From assembly GCF_012843905.1 (NCBI RefSeq), contig NZ_JABAGC010000013.1, positions 1 through 64,000 of the forward strand: a stretch of DNA of 64,000 bases. Direction: 5' to 3'. Each line of letters opens with the position of its first letter. Positions within the stretch are counted from its first letter, which is position 1. The stretch comes from Clostridium sp. SM-530-WT-3G. GTDB lineage: Bacteria; Bacillota; Clostridia; Clostridiales; Clostridiaceae. A program made the position numbers and the translations under genes. Positions 18,232 to 26,305 of the stretch are shown piece after piece. Below the pieces are notes generated by a model. It was not told the DNA's origin. It saw only the letters and a program-made list of their open reading frames with translations, and made no database searches.

Positions 18232-20013
18232 TCATCTAATATTTTTAACTATTTCCATTATCATATCAACTCTATTAAATGGTACTATAAAATATAAGCC
18301 ATCACAGATATCTTTAAGTTTTCTTCCAATGTCTACAGCTATCTCCATACCTACTTTTTGGGCTTCTTCCTTAGGCATGCCTTCTTTAAATTTATTAACT
18401 ATACATTCAGGTACATTTACTCCAGGCAACTCATTGTTTAAAAATACTGCATTTCTATAACTTACTATTGGAAGTATTCCACCCAATATTTTAGTATTTG
18501 TTTTTTCTTTTATTTCTTTAATAAACTGCATAGCTTCTTCATCGTATATAGGTTGAGTTAAAAAGAAGCTTGCACCACATTCTATTTTTTTCTTCATTCT
18601 TTCATATTCAACATGTTTATTTCTAACATTTGGGTTCAAAGCTCCTCCAATTAACATGCCATTATTAAAAAAAACATCAGTATTCATAGTATTTATAAGA
18701 TTAATTAATTTAAATGAATTTAAATTAAATACACTCTTTGTTTTAACTTTACTTATATCAGATACTGGGTCACCAGTTATAGCCAACACATTTCTTATAT
18801 TTTCAATATGTGCTCCTATAAGACTTGATCTTATTGCATTAGTATTTTTATCTCTACAGCATACATGAGGCATTGCTTCTATACCGATTTCCCTTTTTAT
18901 TTTAGCTGATATAAGCACTGAGTCTGCCCTAACCCTAGACATTGGTGAATCAGGTACTGTAACCAAATCAATTTTATTTTTTTTACATATATCTGCACTA
19001 TTAATCAACTTAGTAACATCTGTATCAACAGGAGCTGTAAGCTCTACTGCAATAACAAATTCATTATTCTTAAGTTTATTTTTAAAGGTATTTGATACAT
19101 TATCAGAACTATCAATTTTCTTACTTATTTCTTCATTCTTTTTTACTTCTTTAAAATCTTTCTTTTCTAATATCTTCTTTATTTCTTTAATATACAAAGG
19201 ATTTGTTCCACAACATCCTCCTAAAATTACTGCTCCTTGCATCCTTATATCATTAATTCTTCTTGCAAAATATATAGGATTATTAGGATATACAGTTCTC
19301 TCATGAATAATTTCAGGAAATCCTGCATTAGGAAGAATAGAAACTATATCACCTTTTGATATTTTTATTTTTCTTACTAATTCCAATAAATGAGCAGACC
19401 CAGATCCACAATTCATTCCATATGCATCGATATATTTGTTATTTTTTACATTTTCAAAAATATTATCTACACCAACTCCATCTCTTGTATAGCCATCTGG
19501 CTTAAATGCAAACTGAGTTAAAATAAAGTTATTTTTATTTTTTTTCTTAATATACTCACTAATTTTATCTAAATGATGATAACTGCTAAATGTTTCAAAT
19601 ATAAAAATATCTATTCCTTTTTCTATAAAACAATCTACTATAAATTTATATTCTTCAAGTATTTCATCATCATTTTCTTCCATGTATTCATTTCTTATAG
19701 GCCCTATACTGGCACCTATATATACATTTCTATTACCTACTGCTTCTTCTGCTATATTAATACCTTCAGAAATTATATCTTTCAACTCTTTTCTTGTTAT
19801 TCCAAGATCATATGTATTAGCTGAAAATGTATTCGTTCTTATAAGTTTAGCCCCTGCTTCAATATATTCACAATGTATTTTTTTTATAATGTCTCTATTA
19901 TTTAAATTTGCAAATTCACAATAAGATATATCATTACCACTTAATTCTGAATAATATGTTCCCATTGCCCCATCACAAATCAAAATATTATTTTTTAAAT
20001 ACTCAGTAATCAT
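18232..20013 (-). CDS. yitJ: Bifunctional homocysteine S-methyltransferase / 5,10-methylenetetrahydrofolate reductase
   Basis: Two fused activities of methionine synthesis. Residues 1-290 form the homocysteine methyltransferase barrel, with LICDGAMGTYYSEL at the start and the zinc ligands in GGCCGTNP. Residues about 315-593 form the MTHFR barrel (AVELTAPVDTD, AITGDP, FFLTQPIYD, GILPIVSYRNA). Length matches the B. subtilis YitJ type (about 600). ATG 20013 follows GGGGAG with good spacing; a TTG at 20028 precedes that site and is not favoured. No S-box riboswitch is visible in the short upstream gap, though such genes are often S-box controlled in Firmicutes. Confidence 0.92.
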   Translation of the reverse strand: MITEYLKNNILICDGAMGTYYSELSGNDISYCEFANLNNRDIIKKIHCEYIEAGAKLIRTNTFSANTYDLGITRKELKDIISEGINIAEEAVGNRNVYIGASIGPIRNEYMEENDDEILEEYKFIVDCFIEKGIDIFIFETFSSYHHLDKISEYIKKKNKNNFILTQFAFKPDGYTRDGVGVDNIFENVKNNKYIDAYGMNCGSGSAHLLELVRKIKISKGDIVSILPNAGFPEIIHERTVYPNNPIYFARRINDIRMQGAVILGGCCGTNPLYIKEIKKILEKKDFKEVKKNEEISKKIDSSDNVSNTFKNKLKNNEFVIAVELTAPVDTDVTKLINSADICKKNKIDLVTVPDSPMSRVRADSVLISAKIKREIGIEAMPHVCCRDKNTNAIRSSLIGAHIENIRNVLAITGDPVSDISKVKTKSVFNLNSFKLINLINTMNTDVFFNNGMLIGGALNPNVRNKHVEYERMKKKIECGASFFLTQPIYDEEAMQFIKEIKEKTNTKILGGILPIVSYRNAVFLNNELPGVNVPECIVNKFKEGMPKEEAQKVGMEIAVDIGRKLKDICDGLYFIVPFNRVDMIMEIVKNIR

Positions 20014-20096
20014 AATTAATCTCCCCAATTCATATAATTTACCGATATTATACTACATTTTCCTAACTTAGTCTTTAATTTCATTATGATAAAAAA

Positions 20097-20142
20097 AGAC
20101 TATATTAAACTATTGTATAAAAACTTTAATTTGATATAGTCT
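20097..20142 (-). terminator. Terminator of the sigI-rsgI operon
   Basis: AGACTATAT (20097-20105) pairs with ATATAGTCT (20134-20142). On the minus strand this follows the rsgI stop and ends in seven T. Confidence 0.8.
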
Positions 20143-20150
20143 CTTTAAAA

Positions 20151-21395
20151 TTATTTACTCTTTTCTTTTTTAGGAATATCTATTATTACATTTTCATTTC
20201 CAGTTACTTTTCCATCTTCTTCTGGTTTTATTTCAATTGTAGAACCTGTCCCTGTACCATCTGGCTTTGTTTCTGGTTTTATTTCAGGCTTTACTTCTGG
20301 TTGTGGTGGCTCAGGTTTTACTTCTGGTTGTGGTTGTAGTGGAATAACCACATCTTCTTTTTTGTCTGCATTATTTGATGGAGCTTCAGGCTTAAGCTCA
20401 ATTTCCTGAGTCATATTAGAAGATGATGATGAAGTATTATTATTTTCTTCTTTTATTGAATCAGAATCCTTATCAATACTTGCAGATGGTAATTTTGATT
20501 CTTGATGTTTATTAGGTTCGTCCTTAACCTTTGTTTCATTATCAGTAGTTATAGCAGATGAATTATTCTTTTCATCTGTTTTAGATACTGCTGATTTATC
20601 TTCTTCTTTATTTGGAATAGTTTCTAAATTATTAATTTCATCACTATTTGAATCCCAATATACAACATTATCTTGATCTTTAATTTGCGCTGTAAGTTCT
20701 TTTACAGGTGCATTCTTAATATTCTTTTTCGTAACTTCATCTGCTACTTTATAAGCTTCATATCTTCCAAGACTTATTCCTTTTTCATTAGCTTCCTTAA
20801 TATCTTCTTTCTTATCAACTGTTACGCATGCAACATTTTGACTATCAAAAGTTGATACTATTATTCCTTTTATATTTTCTGCATACTCAGTATCACAATC
20901 GTTATTTGGGAAACCTACTGCTACAAGTACATCTTTATTCTTACTTAAATAATCTTTTTCTATTAGAATATCTTTTATTTTTTTTATTCCATCATTTATA
21001 TTTAAGTTTTTAATTTCTTGAAAATCAGCATCTTGTCCATCCAAATTTTTGCCTTCTACTTTAATTATATTTTTCTTATTATCAGCTGTAATTTCTATAC
21101 TTGGATTTATATCTATACTAACGACTGCATAAGCTTTACTAAATATCAAATTTTGAAAGACGGTGAATACAATCAAAAATAGTGCTGCTATTGACCCAAA
21201 ACTCTTCATAAATATATTCATATTAAAATGCTTTTTATTAGACGATTCAGCACTTTTAACAATATCTTCTTCAAAGTAGAATATCTTCTGCCCTATAGAC
21301 ATTCCAGGTTTAACAAGAATTCTATCCATAGTACCATCATCACACATAACAATAGCATAGTCATCTTTGACTTCCATTATTAACCCTTTATTCAT
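20151..21395 (-). CDS. rsgI: RsgI-type transmembrane anti-sigma factor
   Basis: A 414-residue single-pass membrane protein that would hold SigI inactive. Residues 1-50 form the cytosolic RsgI anti-sigma domain (GLIMEVKDDYAIVMCDDG). A helix at about 62-82 crosses the membrane. An extracellular conserved domain follows (AVVSIDINPSIEI to about 230), then a long low-complexity Ser/Asn/Glu region and a Pro-Glu-Val-Lys repeat tract (PEVKPEPPQ units) ending at residue 414. No carbohydrate-binding module is present, unlike the RsgI proteins of C. thermocellum. It starts eight bases after sigI, so the two are co-transcribed. Confidence 0.88.
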   Translation of the reverse strand: MNKGLIMEVKDDYAIVMCDDGTMDRILVKPGMSIGQKIFYFEEDIVKSAESSNKKHFNMNIFMKSFGSIAALFLIVFTVFQNLIFSKAYAVVSIDINPSIEITADNKKNIIKVEGKNLDGQDADFQEIKNLNINDGIKKIKDILIEKDYLSKNKDVLVAVGFPNNDCDTEYAENIKGIIVSTFDSQNVACVTVDKKEDIKEANEKGISLGRYEAYKVADEVTKKNIKNAPVKELTAQIKDQDNVVYWDSNSDEINNLETIPNKEEDKSAVSKTDEKNNSSAITTDNETKVKDEPNKHQESKLPSASIDKDSDSIKEENNNTSSSSSNMTQEIELKPEAPSNNADKKEDVVIPLQPQPEVKPEPPQPEVKPEIKPETKPDGTGTGSTIEIKPEEDGKVTGNENVIIDIPKKEKSK

Positions 21396-21403
21396 TTTAT
21401 CAC

Positions 21404-22069
21404 CTACTTTCTGATCCAGTTTTTTAATGCATTAAGATTTTTATTGATTATAATTACTACTGAAATAATGAATTTTTTACTCCTTTTAACAACTTTTTCT
21501 GTAACTCCAAACTTCAAAACAATCTTCTTTATTGGAAGTCTTCGTTTTAAATACATAAATGATACAAATTCTTCCTCTTCACTAATTTTTTGTGCTAAAT
21601 TAATTGCATTTTCTCTTGTAGCCTGTTGTTTAGGGGCTTCATTCACTAAATCATCTAATGAAAAACCAAATAGTTCAATTTCACTTTTTAGTTTTTCAAT
21701 CTGTTCAACCAGTATGCTGTTGTCCTCTTTTTGCTCTAAATATTCGTCCTTGAATTCAATTCCACTATCAAGTAACTCTTCAAGTGATGAGTGTACATGT
21801 CTATTCTCACCTTTTAAATAGTTTTTAATCCTGCTGGATATAACTAATTTAGCATACGACAAAAAATGGCCTTTTTCATTATCATATCTTTCGACAGCTT
21901 CACTAAATGCCAGCATTCCAACACTTAATTCTTCATCGTTTTCACATGAAACATACCTGCCTGTAACATCTGAAATGCTCTTTATAATAAAAGGCATATG
22001 ACTATCTATAATTTCATTAATACTAGTACCTTCATCACGATTTAAATCAATTAAAACATTATTGAGCAT
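21404..22069 (-). CDS. sigI: RNA polymerase sigma factor SigI
   Basis: A 221-residue sigma-70-like factor of the SigI group. Conserved parts include INEIIDSHMPFIIKSISDVTGRY, the region-2-like ELSVGMLAFSEAVERYDNEKGHFLSYA, and a C-terminal helical domain with FGVTEKVVKRSKKFIISVV. The ATG at 22069 follows GGGAG and gives the family N-terminus; an upstream in-frame start (22165) would add an unrelated 32 residues. SigI is linked to heat and wall stress in B. subtilis and to polysaccharide sensing in C. thermocellum; which applies here is unknown. It is paired with rsgI. Confidence 0.9.
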   Translation of the reverse strand: MLNNVLIDLNRDEGTSINEIIDSHMPFIIKSISDVTGRYVSCENDEELSVGMLAFSEAVERYDNEKGHFLSYAKLVISSRIKNYLKGENRHVHSSLEELLDSGIEFKDEYLEQKEDNSILVEQIEKLKSEIELFGFSLDDLVNEAPKQQATRENAINLAQKISEEEEFVSFMYLKRRLPIKKIVLKFGVTEKVVKRSKKFIISVVIIINKNLNALKNWIRK

Positions 22070-22334
22070 ACATCCGCTCCCTTCCTGGTCATTAATATAT
22101 ACCAAAAAAATTATGTATTTTGGTACTTTTTTGACCAAATACATTTTACCATAAAAAATTCTCAAATTTACTTGTCCTAAATATTCTATTACCTACATAG
22201 TATATATTACCATATTTTTTTCTATACAATAATATATACTATATTATTAAGTAAAATTTAATATTACTCACTAATCCATCACAAGAATTAATTAATATGA
22301 CTATTCACTCTACATAACTAAGTTACGTAATGAT

Positions 22335-25300
22335 TTATTGGACTAATATTTTTAATAGTTCATCACTACTTAATTTATCAATAATATTATTTTCTTTTAA
22401 CTCTGTTGTCAAGACACTATTAATTAAATGTCTTTTATCTTCTTGTAATAATATTATTTTTTCCTCAATTGTTCCTTTTGCAACAAGTTTTATCACTTCA
22501 ACTTCTTTTCTCTGGCCTATTCTATGAGCTCTATCATTGGCCTGTTCTTCAGCTGATGGATTCCACCATGGATCTAAATGCAAAACCATGTCAGCACTTG
22601 TCAAATTTAGTCCTGTCCCCCCTGCTTTTAGCGAGATTAAAAAAACACTTTTTTCTTTTGTTTCGTTAAATTCATTTACCTGGCTTACACGTGTTTTTGC
22701 ATTTGTATTTCCATCAAGATAAAAATAATTGATTTTTTCTTCATCTAGTAATTTTGCAACTTTTTTTAAGGCTGAAGTAAATTGTGAAAAAATAAGAATT
22801 TTATGATTACTGATTTTTTCTTTTACCATATTCTTAACAAAATCTATTTTTCCACTTCCTCCATTATAATCATCTATTACTATAGATGGGTCAATACATA
22901 TCTGACGAAGCTTAGTAAAATAAGCAAACAAATCTATACTTCTATAATTCTCATCTTTAATATTATTTTGAATTTCATTTATAAGCCCTTCATATATACG
23001 TTGTTGCATAATTGTATTTTCCACCATATATATTTTCTCTGTTTTTTGTGGCAACTCTGTTATAACATCAGATTTTGTTCTTCGCAATATATATGGTCCT
23101 ATTAATACTTTTAATTCATTTAAATTTTCCTCTTTTGATTCAACATTCTTTATAAATCTTTCATTAAATTTCTTATTTGAAAACAAATAACCCGGCATAA
23201 TAAAATCAAATAATGACCATAACTCATCTAAATTATTCTCTATAGGAGTACCTGTTAAAATAAATTTATTTTTGCCATTTAATTTTTTTACTATACTGCT
23301 TATTTGTGATTTATGATTATTAATATTCTGTCCTTCATCCAAAATAATATTTTCAAATATAATATTATCATAAATATCTGAATTTGACCTTACTGTTCCA
23401 TAAGTAGTTAAAATAACACTATATTCTTCCATATTATTTAGTATAAAATTCTTATTCTTATTGCTTCCATGGAGAATTCCAACCTTTAAATCTGGTGCAA
23501 ATTTTTGAATTTCTTCATCCCAGTTGTAAATCAAAGAAGTTGGACATATTATCAATGAAGTATTTTCTTTCTGAGTAAGAAGAAATGATATTGTCTGAAT
23601 TGTTTTTCCAAGCCCCATTTCATCACACAATATTCCCCCTAATCCAAACCTCTTCAAATTCATAAACCACTCAAAACCTTCTTTTTGATATGGTCTTAGA
23701 CTTGCCTTTAAATTTTCTGGCACTTTAAAATCAGCACTCAATTTATTATTCTTTACTTTATCTATAATATTTTTTATTTTGTCCGTATTACAATTATATA
23801 ACTTCTCATTCTCAAGTCTTTCATCTAAATAAAGTAACTTGTTTAACTCTATTTCATATTCATCCCTATAGTTTTCTATATTTAAATTAAGGTTGTCAAT
23901 AATTCTAAATATTTTTATCAATTCTTCATTTGTTAAATCAATAAATTTTCCGTTTCTAAGTCTAAAATAATGCTTTTTCTCTTTGTAAGCATTATAAGCA
24001 TCTTCAATTTGATTATTAGAAATTCCATTTAGATCAAATGATAAATCATACTTTCCATTATCCTTTTCCTTAACATGTATCTTTTCTAATTCCCCATAAT
24101 ATAAATTATAACTCTCATCACTAAATTCAGCTGTACCAATCTTTTTTAATAATTGAGATTTATATTTTATAAACTCATAAAATTCTTCTTCTTCCCCCAA
24201 AAATTCAAATCTTTCATTTCTAAAATAAAATCTACAGTTATTCAATTCACTTTCAATTATTCTTAGCTTTTTAGATGGACATATTATTTCATTATTAATA
24301 CTCGAGGCATCTTTATAGTCTAACTCTCCAAATTCACTATTAATCATAACTTTACAAATATAACTTTCATCTTCTTTGTAAAAATCAAACTTTACTTTTA
24401 CTCCACTACTTATCTCTTTTATTATATTTTCATCATAATACATATTTTTAGCTATCCTGCTAAGACACCATACAATTTTATTTAAATCATCCTTTATAAT
24501 ATCTGAATTTAACTCTATTCTTCCTTTCTCCTTTAATCCAGAATAAAAAATTCTATATAATTCTATCTGTCCACTACTTGGTATATATAAATCTCTATCA
24601 TAAAACCAAAGATTCATCTTTTTATTTAAAGGAATAGGAAATACTTTAGTTGTTGTTATAATATATTTATTACTCACTTTTTTTATAGTAAAAGTTAAAG
24701 GTAGATTTTCATTTCTTATCTTACTTAAATATGTTTGATATTTATATACAAATTTTATCTTTTTATTCGGAATATTATTTAGTATTCTTTGAAGCATTGA
24801 ACTTGATAGTCGTAATTTATTTTTATTATGAATATCTCTACTTATTATATTATAATCATACAAACTACTTATTAAATCCATATCATCATCACTTAAATAA
24901 TACTTATTTTTATTATAAATCAAACCATTTCCAATATGATATTCTTCATCATTTATCACTTTTTCTATGAATTCTGAAATATTAAGTACAGGATATATCT
25001 TTGAATTTCCAATATACAAAAATATATCAAAATAAAGTTCTTTTTCATCATTTACTTCTTTTAGCGAAATACTAAGTTCTAATTTTTCTCTTTTATCTTC
25101 TAATTTATTATAATTGCAGAATTCTTTTGTTTGTAAAATTTCGTTTATTATTTTTTTCTCTAATGTACCTTTACCATCAGCCTTATTACTAATTTTATTT
25201 TTAATTTGATTTATGAATTGAAGACCTGTTGCTATAATATGTTCACATTTATAACGATTGTTTCCTACAGAGCCATCCTTATATGTATTACAATTACACT

Positions 25301-25523
25301 TGGATAATGTAATCACTTCATTTTTTAAATCTATTTTTAAATGAGCACTATAACTTTGAAGTTTATTTTCACTTTTAAAATTACCATATATATTGTAGTA
25401 ACCTTCAGACTTATGGATGTTAAATTTTATAAGCTCTTTATCATTTAATAATTTTTTTGCTCTATTAACATTTATTGTTGATGTACTACCGAGTACAATC
25501 TCTTCTAATTTTGATAATTTCAT
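22335..25523 (-). CDS. SNF2-family DNA-dependent ATPase with SWIM zinc finger
   Basis: A 1062-residue bacterial SNF2/Rad54-like translocase. A SWIM-type zinc finger (CNCNTYKDGS...KCEHI) is at about residues 77-95, followed by a long accessory region, then the helicase core: Walker A DEMGLGKT near residue 634, DEGQ box near 728 (DExx motif II), TGTPIENN, and the C-terminal lobe with GGTGLNLTSAD and HRIGQRKEV. It probably remodels protein-DNA complexes or helps transcription/repair; no exact role is known. It is monocistronic, flanked by the SigI operon and the J-domain gene's terminator. Confidence 0.9.
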   Translation of the reverse strand: MKLSKLEEIVLGSTSTINVNRAKKLLNDKELIKFNIHKSEGYYNIYGNFKSENKLQSYSAHLKIDLKNEVITLSKCNCNTYKDGSVGNNRYKCEHIIATGLQFINQIKNKISNKADGKGTLEKKIINEILQTKEFCNYNKLEDKREKLELSISLKEVNDEKELYFDIFLYIGNSKIYPVLNISEFIEKVINDEEYHIGNGLIYNKNKYYLSDDDMDLISSLYDYNIISRDIHNKNKLRLSSSMLQRILNNIPNKKIKFVYKYQTYLSKIRNENLPLTFTIKKVSNKYIITTTKVFPIPLNKKMNLWFYDRDLYIPSSGQIELYRIFYSGLKEKGRIELNSDIIKDDLNKIVWCLSRIAKNMYYDENIIKEISSGVKVKFDFYKEDESYICKVMINSEFGELDYKDASSINNEIICPSKKLRIIESELNNCRFYFRNERFEFLGEEEEFYEFIKYKSQLLKKIGTAEFSDESYNLYYGELEKIHVKEKDNGKYDLSFDLNGISNNQIEDAYNAYKEKKHYFRLRNGKFIDLTNEELIKIFRIIDNLNLNIENYRDEYEIELNKLLYLDERLENEKLYNCNTDKIKNIIDKVKNNKLSADFKVPENLKASLRPYQKEGFEWFMNLKRFGLGGILCDEMGLGKTIQTISFLLTQKENTSLIICPTSLIYNWDEEIQKFAPDLKVGILHGSNKNKNFILNNMEEYSVILTTYGTVRSNSDIYDNIIFENIILDEGQNINNHKSQISSIVKKLNGKNKFILTGTPIENNLDELWSLFDFIMPGYLFSNKKFNERFIKNVESKEENLNELKVLIGPYILRRTKSDVITELPQKTEKIYMVENTIMQQRIYEGLINEIQNNIKDENYRSIDLFAYFTKLRQICIDPSIVIDDYNGGSGKIDFVKNMVKEKISNHKILIFSQFTSALKKVAKLLDEEKINYFYLDGNTNAKTRVSQVNEFNETKEKSVFLISLKAGGTGLNLTSADMVLHLDPWWNPSAEEQANDRAHRIGQRKEVEVIKLVAKGTIEEKIILLQEDKRHLINSVLTTELKENNIIDKLSSDELLKILVQ

Positions 25524-25559
25524 AAGTTTTACCTCCCATTTTTATCACAACTGCAAAAA

Positions 25560-25595
25560 GGAGCTTAGAGACCGGCGAAGGACACTCTAAGCTCC
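25560..25595 (-). terminator. Strong terminator of the J-domain gene
   Basis: Perfect GGAGCTTAGAG / CTCTAAGCTCC stem (25560-25570 and 25585-25595) with a 14-nt loop. Read on the minus strand it follows the J-domain frame and ends in CTTTTT-type T run. Confidence 0.85.
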
Positions 25596-25668
25596 ATAAT
25601 TAGCACTTTTACGTACCAACTGCTCATATAGAATATCATATAACTATAATATTATCAAGTCATTTGTT

Positions 25669-26184
25669 TCAGCACATACCACCATTACCTCCACCACTTC
25701 CTCCACATGCATTCATATTATTATTGTTATTTCCAACTCCCTGCTTTGGAACACTCCTCATATTCGCATATTTTGTAGCATATTCAATCACTCTTGCTTG
25801 AAGTGTATTCAAACTGCTTAAATATTCAGTATTATTAGGATCCAATTCAACTGCTTTTCGTAAATAATTTAGTCCAGTTTCAAACCATCCTTTTTGTACA
25901 CATACAAATCCTTGCAGATAATTCCATTATCCATTTTCTCTGTCATTCGCAATATTCAGCCTTGCTTCTGCTGCTACAAAATTCTTTTTTTCAATAAGTC
26001 CTCTTATTTCTTTATATATATTTCTATTCACTAGCATATCGTATGCATCATTAAGTTTCTGGATTTTCTCTTGTGTTGTCTCATCCTGATTCATAGTATA
26101 TTCTTCTAACAAAGCTTTATATCTTTCTTTTATTTCATCCTGTGATGCATTATTATTAATTCCTAATACCTCATACGGATTCAC
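25669..26184 (-). pseudogene. J-domain/TPR-like protein interrupted by in-frame TAA
   Basis: Starting at a GTG with AGGAG upstream, the frame codes for MNPYEVLGINNNASQDEIKE, a DnaJ-like N-terminus, then reaches TAA at 25927-25929 after 85 codons. The same frame runs on for another 85 codons with a TPR-like segment (GWFETGLNYLRKAVELDPNN) and a Cys/Gly-rich tail (CGGSGGGNGGMC) to TGA at 25669-25671, the usual end of clostridial J-domain proteins of this size. The J-domain also lacks the HPD motif (MNQD at that place), so DnaK stimulation is doubtful even without the stop. The TAA is one base from CAA or GAA. It lies downstream of recQ. Confidence 0.8.
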
Positions 26185-26305
26185 TCTTCTACGCTCCTAA
26201 CATTATATTATATCTCTGTTACTAAATATATTTTTCAAATAATATATTATTACTCTGTAGTAAATGATTAAAAATATAAAATCAGGTAAATAATTTTACT
26301 TTTTA

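Noticed and set aside
20013-20150. S-box riboswitch expected for the methionine synthesis gene
   Set aside because: No SAM-riboswitch core is visible in the short gap before the yitJ start.
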